47,758 nt of DNA from an uncultured Faecalibaculum sp. (GTDB taxonomy: Bacteria > Bacillota_I > Bacilli_A > Erysipelotrichales > Erysipelotrichaceae), in contig NZ_CAJUPA010000019.1 in NCBI RefSeq assembly GCF_910588395.1, positions 1-47,758 of the forward strand, in the 5' to 3' direction. A program made the position numbers and the translations under genes. The notes under the pieces are model-generated. The model did not search any database, was not told the DNA's origin, and saw only the letters and a list, made by a program, of their open reading frames with translations. The stretch's first letter is position 1; every line of letters begins with the position of its first letter. This document shows, piece after piece, positions 6,597 through 14,856 of this stretch.

Positions 6597-7593
6597 CCGG
6601 GAATTCTTTTTTCAGTCTGCGCACCATCAGATCGCTGGCACAGAGACTGGGTTCCTTTCCTTCGTAGAGAATCTGATAAATCTCCTCGCAGATGGGCATG
6701 TCAATGCCTTCCTGGCTGGCAACGCGGTGCACGATTTTGGCTGTCCGCACACCTTCCACGGTTTTTGTGTTGTTCTCCAGGAAATTCTTCACATCGTTTT
6801 CCCGGCCGATCTGGTATCCGGCCTGGAAGTTCCGGGAATGCGGGCTGGTACAGGTGACAATCAGATCGCCCACACCGGTGAGGCCCATGAATGTCTGTTC
6901 TTTCCCGCCAAAATGCGTTCCATAACGGATCATCTCCTGAAGCCCGCGGGTGATCAGGGCCGCACGGGTGTTGTCCTGATAGCCGAGACCGGAGAGGATT
7001 CCGCTTGCGATTGCCATGACATTCTTGATTGCAGCTCCGAGTTCGGAGCCTACTTCATCCGTGCCGGTATAAATCCGCAGATATCCATTGGAGAATAGCT
7101 CCTGGACAAGTCTGGCGTCCTCTTCGTTCTGAGAGACCGCATCAATGGTGGTCAGCTGCCGGATCACCACTTCTTCAGCGTGACTGGGGCCGATCAGGCT
7201 CACCACGCTGGACAGGTGGTCCGGAGATACACTGTGCCGGATGACATCGGACAGCCGTTCATTGGTCACCGGATGAAAGCCCTTGGCCACATTGACAAAG
7301 ACAGCCGGCTTCTCCAGAACCGCATCCACCTGGCGGACAATCGGCTCAATGGCAATGGAGGGAACAGCCAGAACAACCACATCTGCATCCTTTACGGCGC
7401 TGATGTCGGTGGTGGCTTTCAGCAGCGGATTCAGCTGCGTGTCCCCGAAGTATTTTGAGTTTTTGTGGTTTTCGTTGATGTCGCGGATTTCGTTTTCATC
7501 CACACCGTAGACAATGACATCCTGGCCATTGTCCTGCAGGGTCTGCGCCAGAGCCGTGCCCCAGCTGCCGCTGCCTATGACTGCAGTCTTCAT
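6589..7593 (-). CDS. gpsA: NAD(P)-dependent glycerol-3-phosphate dehydrogenase
   Basis: A 334-residue cytoplasmic enzyme that makes sn-glycerol-3-phosphate from dihydroxyacetone phosphate for phospholipid synthesis. The N-terminal Rossmann fold opens with VIGSGSWGTALA (about 4-15). The catalytic region around GSELGAAIKNVMAI with its Lys, and TGVGDLIVTC and SRNFQAG further on, are typical. The start is ATG 7593, nine bases after AAAGGAG; the longer frame to 7641 has no ribosome site and would overlap der. It follows der by 28 bp in the same operon. Confidence 0.97.
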   Translation of the reverse strand: MKTAVIGSGSWGTALAQTLQDNGQDVIVYGVDENEIRDINENHKNSKYFGDTQLNPLLKATTDISAVKDADVVVLAVPSIAIEPIVRQVDAVLEKPAVFVNVAKGFHPVTNERLSDVIRHSVSPDHLSSVVSLIGPSHAEEVVIRQLTTIDAVSQNEEDARLVQELFSNGYLRIYTGTDEVGSELGAAIKNVMAIASGILSGLGYQDNTRAALITRGLQEMIRYGTHFGGKEQTFMGLTGVGDLIVTCTSPHSRNFQAGYQIGRENDVKNFLENNTKTVEGVRTAKIVHRVASQEGIDMPICEEIYQILYEGKEPSLCASDLMVRRLKKEFPDA

Positions 7594-7621
7594 GATTGAA
7601 GTCTCCTTTCTGAACATCCGC

Positions 7622-8929
7622 TCAGGAGCGTTTGCGCGCATTGAGGCGGATCGGAGTGCCAGTAAAACCGAATGCTTCCCGGAGTCTGTTTTCCAGATAT
7701 CGGATATAGCTGAAATGCAGAAGTTCCGGATCGTTCACAAACAGAATGATTGTGGGCGGCTCCACGGATACCTGCGAAGCATAGTAGATCTTCAGCTGCC
7801 GGCCGTTGTGCGGTTTGGGCGGATTCATCATCTGCGCATCCAGGATCACATCGTTCAGCACGTTGGTGGGTACCCGCAGTGTGCACATCTCATGTACTTC
7901 GTCAATCAGGGGAATGAGGTTCTGAACCTTGGCACCGGTCAGAGCAGATACAAAGGCCACTGGCGCATAGTCCAGATACTTGAACTCTTCCCGGATTTTT
8001 TTTGTGATCCGTGACATGGTCTTTTCATCTTTTTCCACCGCATCCCACTTGTTGTAGACAATGATGACCCCTTTTCCGGCTTCATGAGCCAGGCCTGCCA
8101 CATGCTTGTCCTGTGCCCGGATGCCTTTTTCCCCGTCAATGAGAAACAGAGCGACATCTGCCCGTTCAATGGCACTGACAGCCCGGAGAATGGAATACTT
8201 TTCAATGTTTTCCCAGATTTTTCCCCGCTTTCGGATACCGGCCGTATCGATGATCATATATTCCCGTCCATCGTAGAAGAACGGCGTATCAATGGCATCA
8301 CGTGTGGTGCCTTCCACATTGGAAACGATGGAACGGTCTTCCTTCAGAATGGCGTTGACCAGAGAACTCTTTCCCACATTCGGCCGGCCAATGACACAGA
8401 AGGAGGTCACGCCTTCATAGGGCTTGATCTCACGGACCGGCATCCTGTCCATGACCCGGTCCAGGAGATCGCCGATGCCGATCCCGTGTGAAGCGGAAAG
8501 CGTGATGGGATCATCCAGCCCCAGCTGATAGAAATCATAGACTTCCATCTGCAGTTTTTCATTGTCCGCCTTGTTGACCGCGAGAATCACCGGCTTCCCG
8601 GATTTTCGCAGTTTGCGGGCAATGGCGATGTCGTCGGCTGTGACACCTTCCCTGGCCGAGGTCAGGAAGACAATGACATCTGCCTCTTCAATGGCAATGT
8701 CCACCTGCATGTTGATTTCTTCGCCGAAATCCTGATCCTCCAGCTGAATGCCGCCGGTGTCGATCAGGCGGAAAGTCTGTGTCAGCCATTCCACATCACC
8801 GTAGATGCGGTCCCGGGTCACACCCGGCGTATCATCCACAATGCTTTTACGCTCTCCCAGGAGCCTGTTGAACAGCGTGCTCTTTCCTACATTCGGGCGG
8901 CCAACAATGGCTGCAACTCCACGTATCAT
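7622..8929 (-). CDS. der: Ribosome biogenesis GTPase Der (EngA)
   Basis: A 435-residue GTPase needed for maturation of the 50S ribosomal subunit. It has two tandem Era-like G domains, each with a GRPNVGKS P-loop (about 10-17 and about 178-185), DTPG/DTAG switch II motifs, NKAD and NKWD base-recognition motifs, and a C-terminal KH-like domain. The length is usual for the family. The start ATG 8929 follows GAGGTAATAAC. It lies 9 bp after cmk. Confidence 0.98.
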   Translation of the reverse strand: MIRGVAAIVGRPNVGKSTLFNRLLGERKSIVDDTPGVTRDRIYGDVEWLTQTFRLIDTGGIQLEDQDFGEEINMQVDIAIEEADVIVFLTSAREGVTADDIAIARKLRKSGKPVILAVNKADNEKLQMEVYDFYQLGLDDPITLSASHGIGIGDLLDRVMDRMPVREIKPYEGVTSFCVIGRPNVGKSSLVNAILKEDRSIVSNVEGTTRDAIDTPFFYDGREYMIIDTAGIRKRGKIWENIEKYSILRAVSAIERADVALFLIDGEKGIRAQDKHVAGLAHEAGKGVIIVYNKWDAVEKDEKTMSRITKKIREEFKYLDYAPVAFVSALTGAKVQNLIPLIDEVHEMCTLRVPTNVLNDVILDAQMMNPPKPHNGRQLKIYYASQVSVEPPTIILFVNDPELLHFSYIRYLENRLREAFGFTGTPIRLNARKRS

Positions 8930-8938
8930 GTTATTACC

Positions 8939-9598
8939 TCATTTCCCGGCAGCGTCGATCAGCCGCTGAATCGCAGCTGTCACCTGATCCAGAGTCATAT
9001 CGGACGTGTCGATTTCCACGGCATCCCCTGCTTTGACCAGCGGTGCCGTGCTCCGATGGGAATCCTGCCAGTCGCGCTTCTGGATGTCTTCCAGAATCTG
9101 ACTGTAATCGGCTTCGATTCCCTTCTGCCTGTATTCATCATATCGTCTGCGGGCGCGTGCTTCGGGCCGGGCGCTCAGGAAGATTTTCACCGGTGCCTGG
9201 GGCAGAACCACGGATCCGATGTCCCGTCCGTCCACAATATAGCCGCCGGCTGCGGTTGTCTGCTGCTGCAGCGACGTCATGGCTTTCCGGACTGCAGGCA
9301 GAGCTGCCACCCGGGAAGTCAGATTGGAAATTTCGCTGGTCCGGATGGCGTCCGTCACCTCCTGGTCATTGAGATAGACTCTCTTTCCCAGAAACCGGAT
9401 CCGGACCGTGTCAAGAACCCGGCTGACTTCTTCCGGGCAATCCGGATTCACCCCGGCCTGTTTCATCGCCAGCGCCACACAGCGGTACATGGCGCCTGTA
9501 TCCAGATGGATCATGCCGTTGGCCTGCGCCAGCAGATCAGCAGCGGAACTCTTTCCGACGCCGCTTGTCCCATCAATGGCGATGTTGAATGTCCGCAT
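8939..9598 (-). CDS. cmk: Cytidylate kinase
   Basis: A 219-residue kinase that phosphorylates CMP and dCMP to the diphosphates using ATP. The P-loop GTSGVGKS is near residue 11, followed by LDTGAMYR, the YIVDGRDIGSVV stretch and the lid region RARRRYDEYRQKG. The start is ATG 9598, which shares a base with the TGA of the upstream gene (TGATG); the preceding TTG is less likely. The direct cmk-der neighbourhood resembles that of Bacillus, but no ypfD (S1-like) gene lies between them. Confidence 0.97.
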   Translation of the reverse strand: MRTFNIAIDGTSGVGKSSAADLLAQANGMIHLDTGAMYRCVALAMKQAGVNPDCPEEVSRVLDTVRIRFLGKRVYLNDQEVTDAIRTSEISNLTSRVAALPAVRKAMTSLQQQTTAAGGYIVDGRDIGSVVLPQAPVKIFLSARPEARARRRYDEYRQKGIEADYSQILEDIQKRDWQDSHRSTAPLVKAGDAVEIDTSDMTLDQVTAAIQRLIDAAGK

Positions 9599-10506
9599 CA
9601 AAGGGCACCCAGACTGCGGACGAAGTACACCATGAATGCAATGGCGACAATCAGTGCCACAATCAGCAGTCCAAGAACGATGTTCAGTGTCCGGCTGGAA
9701 TTCTTCTGTTTTCTGGCCGGGAGTTCCTCATCATAGTCATCCACTTTGATGCGCATCTTGGCGCTGGGCATGTCACCGGTGTCTTTCCGGTTCTTTTTGG
9801 GTTTCGGTGCAGAGGATGCAGCTGCATTTGCGGAAGAAGCAGCGGGTGCCGGACGGCTTTTTTTCTTTTTCTTCTTCTTTTTCGGCGCATCCAGCTTTTC
9901 CTGCCGGACAGTGTTTTCCAGTGTCTCCTGGCGGCCGGTGGTGAGCACATCCAGCTGATCGTTTTCTTCGAACTCATCAGCCCGGATGTCTCCGGCAGTC
10001 AGCACAATGCGGCGTTCGGTGAGTTTCTCCTGAACAGGAACCGGGGCGGATGCAGGCTGTTCATCCACAGAGCTCAGCTCCAGTACGGACTCCCTGGTGG
10101 AGGTTCTTGGCATTTTCATGGTGGAGCCGAAATCTTCCTGAGGCTCTTCCATGGGCAGGACGTGGGCCTTGCGGCGCTGATCCTCGCTCTCAGGCCGGTC
10201 CAGCTGTTTCAGTATGTTGATTTGCGTGTCATCCGTAAACCGGTTGCCATTGTCGATGTTGTATTGTTTCACTTCCCCAAGCAGCTCGTCAATCACCGGA
10301 CTGGTGGGCAGATCCGGTTCAGCGGGCCTGGGTTCGGTTTCCTCGTGGGGAAAATATGCTTTCGCAGCATGCGGCAGCGAGTTGGAACTTGACTGCACTC
10401 TGGACAGCCTGGGGCTTTTGACCGGTGCCGCCTGGGCCTGTGTGGTTTCCTCGTCCAGATGGTCCCTCAGTTCCTGATATCTTTGCGTTCTTGAAAGTTT
10501 CGCCAT
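9598..10506 (-). CDS. Tail-anchored cytoplasmic protein, function unknown
   Basis: A 302-residue protein with a long, low-complexity, charged cytoplasmic part and one C-terminal membrane segment (about 273-297) ending in YFVRSLGAL. A run of eight Lys lies near residue 210, just before Ala/Pro/Ser-rich sequence, and many Glu, Asp and Gln residues suggest disorder. I do not recognise a family. The start ATG 10506 has a full AGGAGG seven bases upstream. It is the first gene of the operon that continues into cmk and der, and its stop overlaps the cmk start. A role at the membrane tied to growth is possible but unproven. Confidence 0.82.
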   Translation of the reverse strand: MAKLSRTQRYQELRDHLDEETTQAQAAPVKSPRLSRVQSSSNSLPHAAKAYFPHEETEPRPAEPDLPTSPVIDELLGEVKQYNIDNGNRFTDDTQINILKQLDRPESEDQRRKAHVLPMEEPQEDFGSTMKMPRTSTRESVLELSSVDEQPASAPVPVQEKLTERRIVLTAGDIRADEFEENDQLDVLTTGRQETLENTVRQEKLDAPKKKKKKKKSRPAPAASSANAAASSAPKPKKNRKDTGDMPSAKMRIKVDDYDEELPARKQKNSSRTLNIVLGLLIVALIVAIAFMVYFVRSLGAL

Positions 10507-10569
10507 AGTTCCTCCTAAATTCACCAGTACATTATACAATCAAAACCTGTGTCCTGATACCGGTGCGCG

Positions 10570-10640
10570 AAAAAAGCCCTGTCCGGGCGGCTGCAGGCTC
10601 CAGGACTGGAATGTCCTGCGCCGGCTCCCTGGACAGGGCT
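10570..10640 (-). terminator. Terminator of efp with an internal second hairpin
   Basis: AGCCCTGTCC (10575-10584) pairs perfectly over 10 bp with GGACAGGGCT (10631-10640), and on the minus strand this is followed by a T-run (10570-10575). The 46-nt interior holds another hairpin, CAGGAC/GTCCTG (about 10600-10617). The long interior is unusual for a plain terminator. Confidence 0.8.
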
Positions 10641-10656
10641 GATGTGTGACGGCGGG

Positions 10657-11217
10657 TTATTTCGCCCGGCCGGAATACTTGCCGTCGCTGGTGTTGACGA
10701 CGATCATTTCGCCTTCCTCGATGAACAGAGGCACCTTGACTTCCAGACCGGTTTCCATTTTGGCGGTCTTGGAAGCGGAGGTGGCTGTATCACCCTTGAC
10801 AGCAGGTTCGCATTCCACGATCTGCAGAGTGGCTTTGTCAGGCAGTGCGATACCGATGATTTCACCTTCGTAGCTGGAAATGTTCACATTGTCGTTGGCT
10901 TTGACAAACTTGCGTTCCCACTCCAGACGGCTCATGGGGATTTCCACCTGTTCATAGGTTTCGTTGTCCATGAATACCATGGCATCATCTGTGTCATACA
11001 GATACTGCATTTCCTTTTTCTCGATCATGGCCGGCTCCACTTTTTCGCCGCCGCCCCAGGACAGTTCCACATTGGATCCTGTGCGCAGGTTGCGGACCTT
11101 GGCCTTGACCACCATGGCGCTTCTTGCTGTTTTGTTCTGGGAAATGTCCAGAACCACATAAATGTCACCGTCAACGTTGATGGTCTGACCGGGTTTCAAA
11201 TCGTTCGAACTGATCAT
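10657..11217 (-). CDS. efp: Translation elongation factor P, Arg-tip type
   Basis: A 186-residue translation factor that rescues ribosomes stalled at polyproline. The KOW-like N-domain and two OB domains are present with LRTGS, FMDNETYEQ and the C-terminal TGLEVKVPLFIEEGE region. The tip loop of domain I reads NKTARSAMVV (28-37), placing Arg32 where Bacillus has the modified Lys32 (PGKG). This resembles the Arg32 group of proteobacteria, which is rhamnosylated by EarP; no earP is in the window. The start ATG 11217 has GAGGAG 11 bases upstream, and a good promoter lies at 11251-11279. It is monocistronic, with its own terminator. Confidence 0.95.
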   Translation of the reverse strand: MISSNDLKPGQTINVDGDIYVVLDISQNKTARSAMVVKAKVRNLRTGSNVELSWGGGEKVEPAMIEKKEMQYLYDTDDAMVFMDNETYEQVEIPMSRLEWERKFVKANDNVNISSYEGEIIGIALPDKATLQIVECEPAVKGDTATSASKTAKMETGLEVKVPLFIEEGEMIVVNTSDGKYSGRAK

Positions 11218-11250
11218 AACTGATTACACTCCTCGTTTTTTTCCAATATA

Positions 11251-11279
11251 AATGTAAAGACCCTGCCGGGATTTGTCAA
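11251..11279 (-). promoter_or_regulatory. Sigma-70/A type promoter of efp
   Basis: On the minus strand a perfect TTGACA (11274-11279) is followed after 17 bases by TACATT (11251-11256). The ATG of efp lies 33 bp downstream of the -10 element. Confidence 0.82.
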
Positions 11280-11311
11280 ACCATGGAAGCCGGTCCGGCG
11301 GAGAACGCAAA

Positions 11312-11483
11312 AGAAAAAGCGCCCTGCGCTTTTTCTCATATCGAAAGGAATCGATAACAGATAAATCAGCCTGACCGTGTAAGGAAGGATGTTGCCGGTC
11401 AGCGTTTCGGAACTGAGCCATGTCCCGATTGTTTTACCCACAGACATCGTAGACCAGTCCGGGACGCATGTAAACCCTTACAC
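11312..11483 (-). ncRNA. Candidate structured RNA with its own terminator
   Basis: Between two terminators lies a gene-poor stretch with strong helix potential. Read on the minus strand: GTGTAAGG (11483-11476) can close on CCTTACAC (11384-11377); inside, CGTCCCG pairs with CGGGACATG across 11418-11468; CTGACCG/CGGTCAG (11402-11396 with 11377-11371) forms an alternative helix that competes with the first; TATCGA-TTCCTT-TCGATA (11356-11339) is a clean hairpin; and a perfect 11-bp arm pair AGAAAAAGCGC/GCGCTTTTTCT (11336-11312) followed by T-rich sequence is a terminator. It could be a small RNA or a riboswitch-like leader. The strand is inferred. No known Rfam family was recognised and no clear promoter was seen. 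Confidence 0.45.
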
Positions 11484-11552
11484 ATTGGAAAAAACAGGAT
11501 TGTTTTTCGGCAACTCCCCATCGCGGCGCAGCCAGCAGGAAACCTGGCAATG

Positions 11553-11578
11553 GAAAAACGCCCGGCCGGGCGTTTTTC
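11553..11578. terminator. Bidirectional terminator after nfnB
   Basis: A perfect 26-bp palindrome, GAAAAACGCCCGG joined to CCGGGCGTTTTTC, with an A-run on one side and a T-run on the other. It lies 7 bp beyond the stop of nfnB and can work on both strands. Confidence 0.85.
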
Positions 11579-11584
11579 TGTCTG

Positions 11585-12973
11585 TCAGTCTGTTCTTCCC
11601 TGAATCCAGGCATCCATGGCTGCAGCCGCTTTCTTGCCGGCTCCCATGGCGGAAATCACAGTGGCGGCTCCAGTCACGGCATCGCCGCCGGCATACACGC
11701 CTTCCCGGCTGGTCTGCTCGTTCTCATCCACGATCAGACATCCCCGCCGGTTGACTTCCAGTCCCTCTGTGGTGGAACGGATCAGCGGGTTTGGGCTCGT
11801 GCCGATGGCCATGATCATGCAGTCCACATCAATCACAAATTCCGAACCCGGAATCACCACCGGCCGGCGGCGGCCTGAAGCATCCGGCTCGCCCAGTTCC
11901 ATGCGCACGCACTTCACTGCGGTGATCCAGCCTTCGTCGTTGCCCAGAACCTCCACCGGGTTGCAGAGCAGATCGAAGATGATTCCCTCTTCCATGGCAT
12001 GCTCCACTTCTTCCTTCCGGGCCGGCAGCTCTTCCAGACTCCGTCTGTATACGATGTGCACTTCCGAACCCAGACGGCGGGCACAGCGGGCTGCATCCAT
12101 GGCCACGTTGCCGCCGCCCACAACCACGGTCTTTTTCGGATGCTGAACCGTGGTGGGGCTTCCCTCGCGGAATGCCTTCATAAGGTTGATCCGCGTCAGG
12201 AATTCATTGGCGGAATACACCCCTTTCAGGTTTTCCCCCGGCAGCCCCATGAAGTTGGGAAGGCCGGCGCCGGAGCCCACGAATACCGCTTCATAGCCGG
12301 CATCCATCAGCGCGTCAATGGTATCCGAGCGTCCCACAACGAAGTTTGTGATGATTTCCACGCCCAGATCCTTCAGGGTTTCGATTTCCTTCTGCACGAT
12401 GGCCTTGGGCAGACGGAATTCGGGAATGCCGTACATCAGCACACCACCGGCCACATGCAGGGCTTCGAATACCGTCACCTGGTATCCCCGTCTGGCCAGA
12501 TCCCCGGCTGCTGTCAGACCGGCAGGACCAGCACCAATCACAGCCACTTTGTGACCGTTGGAAACCGGAGCCTGAACATGGGATTCGCTGTTTTCCCGGT
12601 GCCAGTCAGCCACAAACCGTTCCAGCCGGCCGATGCCAACCGGCTGCATTTTGATGCCCCGGACGCAGTATTTTTCACACTGGGATTCCTGGGGACATAC
12701 GCGGCCACAGACAGCCGGCAGAGAAGAGGTCAGGGAGATGATTTCATAAGCGCCTTCATAGTCGCCTGCTTTGACTTTTTCGATGAAGTCAGGGATGTTG
12801 ACATTCACCGGACATCCCTGCACACAGGGCTGATGCCGGCAGTGCAGACACCGTTCGGCTTCGTCCCGGGCCATGGCTTCCGTATAGCCCAGTGCCACTT
12901 CGTCAAAATTGGTGATCCGGATTTCCGGATCCTGCACAGGCATTGCTGTTTTTTCCGGTTTCATATTCGGCAT
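11585..12973 (-). CDS. nfnB: NfnB-type NADPH:ferredoxin transhydrogenase large subunit (GltD-like)
   Basis: A 462-residue iron-sulfur flavoprotein of the GltD/NfnB family. Cys-rich N-terminal motifs (ERCLHCRHQPCVQGCP, about 40-56, and CGRVCPQESQCEKYC, about 90-104) would bind two 4Fe-4S clusters. A GAGPAGL FAD motif lies near 149 and a VVGGGNVAMD NADP(H) motif near 285. In tandem with the NfnA-type gene it would form the electron-bifurcating NADH-dependent reduced ferredoxin:NADP oxidoreductase, which supplies NADPH. Many databases call this protein glutamate synthase small subunit, but a true gltB-gltD pair is present elsewhere in the window. The start ATG 12973 is seven bases after AGGAGG; a TTG at 12979 is less likely. 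Confidence 0.88.
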   Translation of the reverse strand: MPNMKPEKTAMPVQDPEIRITNFDEVALGYTEAMARDEAERCLHCRHQPCVQGCPVNVNIPDFIEKVKAGDYEGAYEIISLTSSLPAVCGRVCPQESQCEKYCVRGIKMQPVGIGRLERFVADWHRENSESHVQAPVSNGHKVAVIGAGPAGLTAAGDLARRGYQVTVFEALHVAGGVLMYGIPEFRLPKAIVQKEIETLKDLGVEIITNFVVGRSDTIDALMDAGYEAVFVGSGAGLPNFMGLPGENLKGVYSANEFLTRINLMKAFREGSPTTVQHPKKTVVVGGGNVAMDAARCARRLGSEVHIVYRRSLEELPARKEEVEHAMEEGIIFDLLCNPVEVLGNDEGWITAVKCVRMELGEPDASGRRRPVVIPGSEFVIDVDCMIMAIGTSPNPLIRSTTEGLEVNRRGCLIVDENEQTSREGVYAGGDAVTGAATVISAMGAGKKAAAAMDAWIQGRTD

Positions 12974-12975
12974 GG

Positions 12976-13812
12976 TCAAACCTCCTGATTCAGAAGCCGG
13001 CAGGCTTCTTCCCGCTCACGCTGCTCGAAATCCAGGTACGCCCGGTTGCGGCTGGCGGCTTCGTCAAAGTCCACCAGTGCTCCATCGAAATCCGGTCCGT
13101 CCACACAGGCAAACTTGATTTCGTCACCGACTTTCAGCCGGCATCCACCGCACATGCCCGTGCCGTCGATCATGATCGGGTTCATGCTGACAACCACCGG
13201 AATGCCGTGTTTCTGGGCGGTCCGGGTCACGAACTTCATCATCACGATCGGACCGATGGCGATCACCTTGTCAAAGTGCCGTCCTGCCTGAATGAGCGCT
13301 TCCAGCTTGTCCGTCACGAGCCCTTTCTCTCCGGCGGTGCCGTCATCGCTCATCAGATGGAAATCGTCACTTGCCTGACGGAACTCATCCTCCAGGATCA
13401 CGAGATCCTGATTCCGGAATCCGGTGATGGCAGTGACCTGTTTTCCTGCGTCATGGAAAGCCTGTGCTGTAGGCAGCGCGATGGCACAGCCCACACCACC
13501 GCCGATGATGCAGACGGATTCTCCTTCGATCTCGCTGGGACGGCCCAGAGGACCGGCGAAATCCTGAAGGGACTGGCCTTCTTCCATGGCGTTCAGCAGC
13601 ATGGTGGTTTTGCCCACGATCTGGAAAATGATCGTGACTTCCCCGGTTTCCGGATCGGCGCCGGCTATGGTCAGGGGAATGCGTTCACCCTGCTCGTCCA
13701 CCCGCAGGATGATAAACTGTCCCGCTTTGGCGCGTTTCGCCACATGCGGGGCATCGATCACCATCCGGGTGACTGTGGGATTGAGTGCTTCCTTTTTCAG
13801 AATTTTATACAT
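12976..13812 (-). CDS. nfnA: NfnA-type transhydrogenase small subunit (FAD/2Fe-2S)
   Basis: A 278-residue protein of the PyrK/NfnA ferredoxin-reductase-like family. The N-terminal FAD domain has GQFIILRV and RIPLTIAG, the NAD domain has IIGGGVGCAIALP, and the C-terminal part carries a cluster-binding set with MCGGCRLKVG and a later FACVDGPDF. It is expected to bind FAD and one 2Fe-2S cluster and to take electrons from NADH. The start ATG 13812 follows GAGGTG at six bases; a GTG at 13821 is an alternative. The stop is 2 bp from the start of nfnB. The gene order NfnA then NfnB matches known nfnAB operons. Confidence 0.88.
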   Translation of the reverse strand: MYKILKKEALNPTVTRMVIDAPHVAKRAKAGQFIILRVDEQGERIPLTIAGADPETGEVTIIFQIVGKTTMLLNAMEEGQSLQDFAGPLGRPSEIEGESVCIIGGGVGCAIALPTAQAFHDAGKQVTAITGFRNQDLVILEDEFRQASDDFHLMSDDGTAGEKGLVTDKLEALIQAGRHFDKVIAIGPIVMMKFVTRTAQKHGIPVVVSMNPIMIDGTGMCGGCRLKVGDEIKFACVDGPDFDGALVDFDEAASRNRAYLDFEQREREEACRLLNQEV

Positions 13813-13840
13813 TTGGCTCACCTCACCGATAAATCATAAC

Positions 13841-13867
13841 AAAAAACCGGCTTCTTTCGAAACCGGT
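13841..13867 (-). terminator. Terminator of the phospholipase C-like gene
   Basis: ACCGG (13846-13850) pairs with CCGGT (13863-13867) around an inner TTT/AAA pair, and on the minus strand it is followed by a run of T (13841-13846). It separates this operon from nfnAB. Confidence 0.75.
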
Positions 13868-13875
13868 ATCAAAAA

Positions 13876-14853
13876 TCAGTATTTAAAATCGATGATATCA
13901 AAATTCACCATAGGGGCATCGTTGTTCAGTCCCGTATCATATCCCCGGTCATCCAGAAAACCGAAGAATGCCGCCTCCCTGTCAGGATTGGCCAGCGCTT
14001 CCAGAAACAGTGTCATGGCTTCCACGGCTTTCTCCACAGCCTGATCGTACAGGTCCAGAAAAGAGTCCGTGCTGACGACTGTCCCGTCACAGGGATGCAC
14101 CCACCGTTTGTGCTGCAGGTTCAGGACATCCCAGTTGTCTTCAATCTCCGGAGGCACCACCAGTCCCGAAATCAGATTTTCCTGACCGACGGCTTTTTCC
14201 GCCATCTGCAGTCCGCGCTTTTTCCGGCCGGCGGCATCATAGAAGCGTTTCTGCATATTGTGCCAGTCATCCAGGGAATCTGCAATGAGGTGAGGCCGGA
14301 TATCATCCTGGAAAATCCGGGAGATGGCAGGCACATACACTCTGGCCACTGCCCGTTTTTCTTCACGGCTGCAGTCCGCAATCGCCGGAAAGTAAAAATC
14401 CTGAATGGTCTGTCCTTTTTTGATTTTCAGCATGATCGCGTCGATCAGACTCTCCATCGTGTGATGTCTGATGGAGCTTTCCGGGCTTCCCTGTCCGGTC
14501 CGGCCGAAAATATAAGGATGAGCCGTGGAGTCCAGTGCCCAGTGGCAGAGATGACCGCAGACATAGGCTTCCATGTCCCTGCGGATATCCGGATCCTTCT
14601 GCATGCGGATGGAGTCAATGGCAGAGCGATAGAAATCATTGACGTGACTGTGGTGCAGCTTTCCGCCGTACTGACGGATCCTGGCGGGTTTCCAGAAAGA
14701 AGCCGGATTCAGTCCCTGGAAAAACAGGAAGTCCGGTCCGCTGGACCCGATTCCCATCAGATGCGAACGGGATTTCAGCAGGCTGCGGATTTCCGCAGGC
14801 ATTTTGTCAGCTGCTTCCTGAGCCAGCAGCTGGTGTGTGATCAGATTGGGCAT
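13876..14853 (-). CDS. Zinc-dependent phospholipase C-family protein
   Basis: A 325-residue protein with the N-terminal pattern of the Zn_dep_PLPC family: PNLITHQLLAQ (about 2-12), SSGPDFLFF (37-45), LHHSHVNDFY (66-75) and CGHLCHWALDSTAHPY (99-114), which supply His and Asp metal ligands. No signal peptide is visible, so it is probably cytoplasmic. Relatives in Firmicutes are usually of unknown substrate. The ATG at 14853 is 3 bp from the stop of the DUF2779 gene, so it is the last gene of a four-gene operon that has a terminator just behind it. The family assignment is fairly sure; activity on phospholipids is not shown. Confidence 0.85.
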   Translation of the reverse strand: MPNLITHQLLAQEAADKMPAEIRSLLKSRSHLMGIGSSGPDFLFFQGLNPASFWKPARIRQYGGKLHHSHVNDFYRSAIDSIRMQKDPDIRRDMEAYVCGHLCHWALDSTAHPYIFGRTGQGSPESSIRHHTMESLIDAIMLKIKKGQTIQDFYFPAIADCSREEKRAVARVYVPAISRIFQDDIRPHLIADSLDDWHNMQKRFYDAAGRKKRGLQMAEKAVGQENLISGLVVPPEIEDNWDVLNLQHKRWVHPCDGTVVSTDSFLDLYDQAVEKAVEAMTLFLEALANPDREAAFFGFLDDRGYDTGLNNDAPMVNFDIIDFKY

Positions 14854-14856
14854 GAT

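Noticed and set aside
11214..11447. 77-codon minus-strand frame in the efp upstream region
   Set aside because: It reads through a perfect terminator and the efp promoter and has no ribosome site. The helix pattern explains the sequence better, though a shorter peptide ending before the terminator cannot be fully excluded.
11469..11482. TGTAA-ACCC-TTACA palindrome resembling a cre box
   Set aside because: The central CG of cre is CC here, and one arm takes part in the helix of the RNA candidate, so an operator is not needed to explain it.
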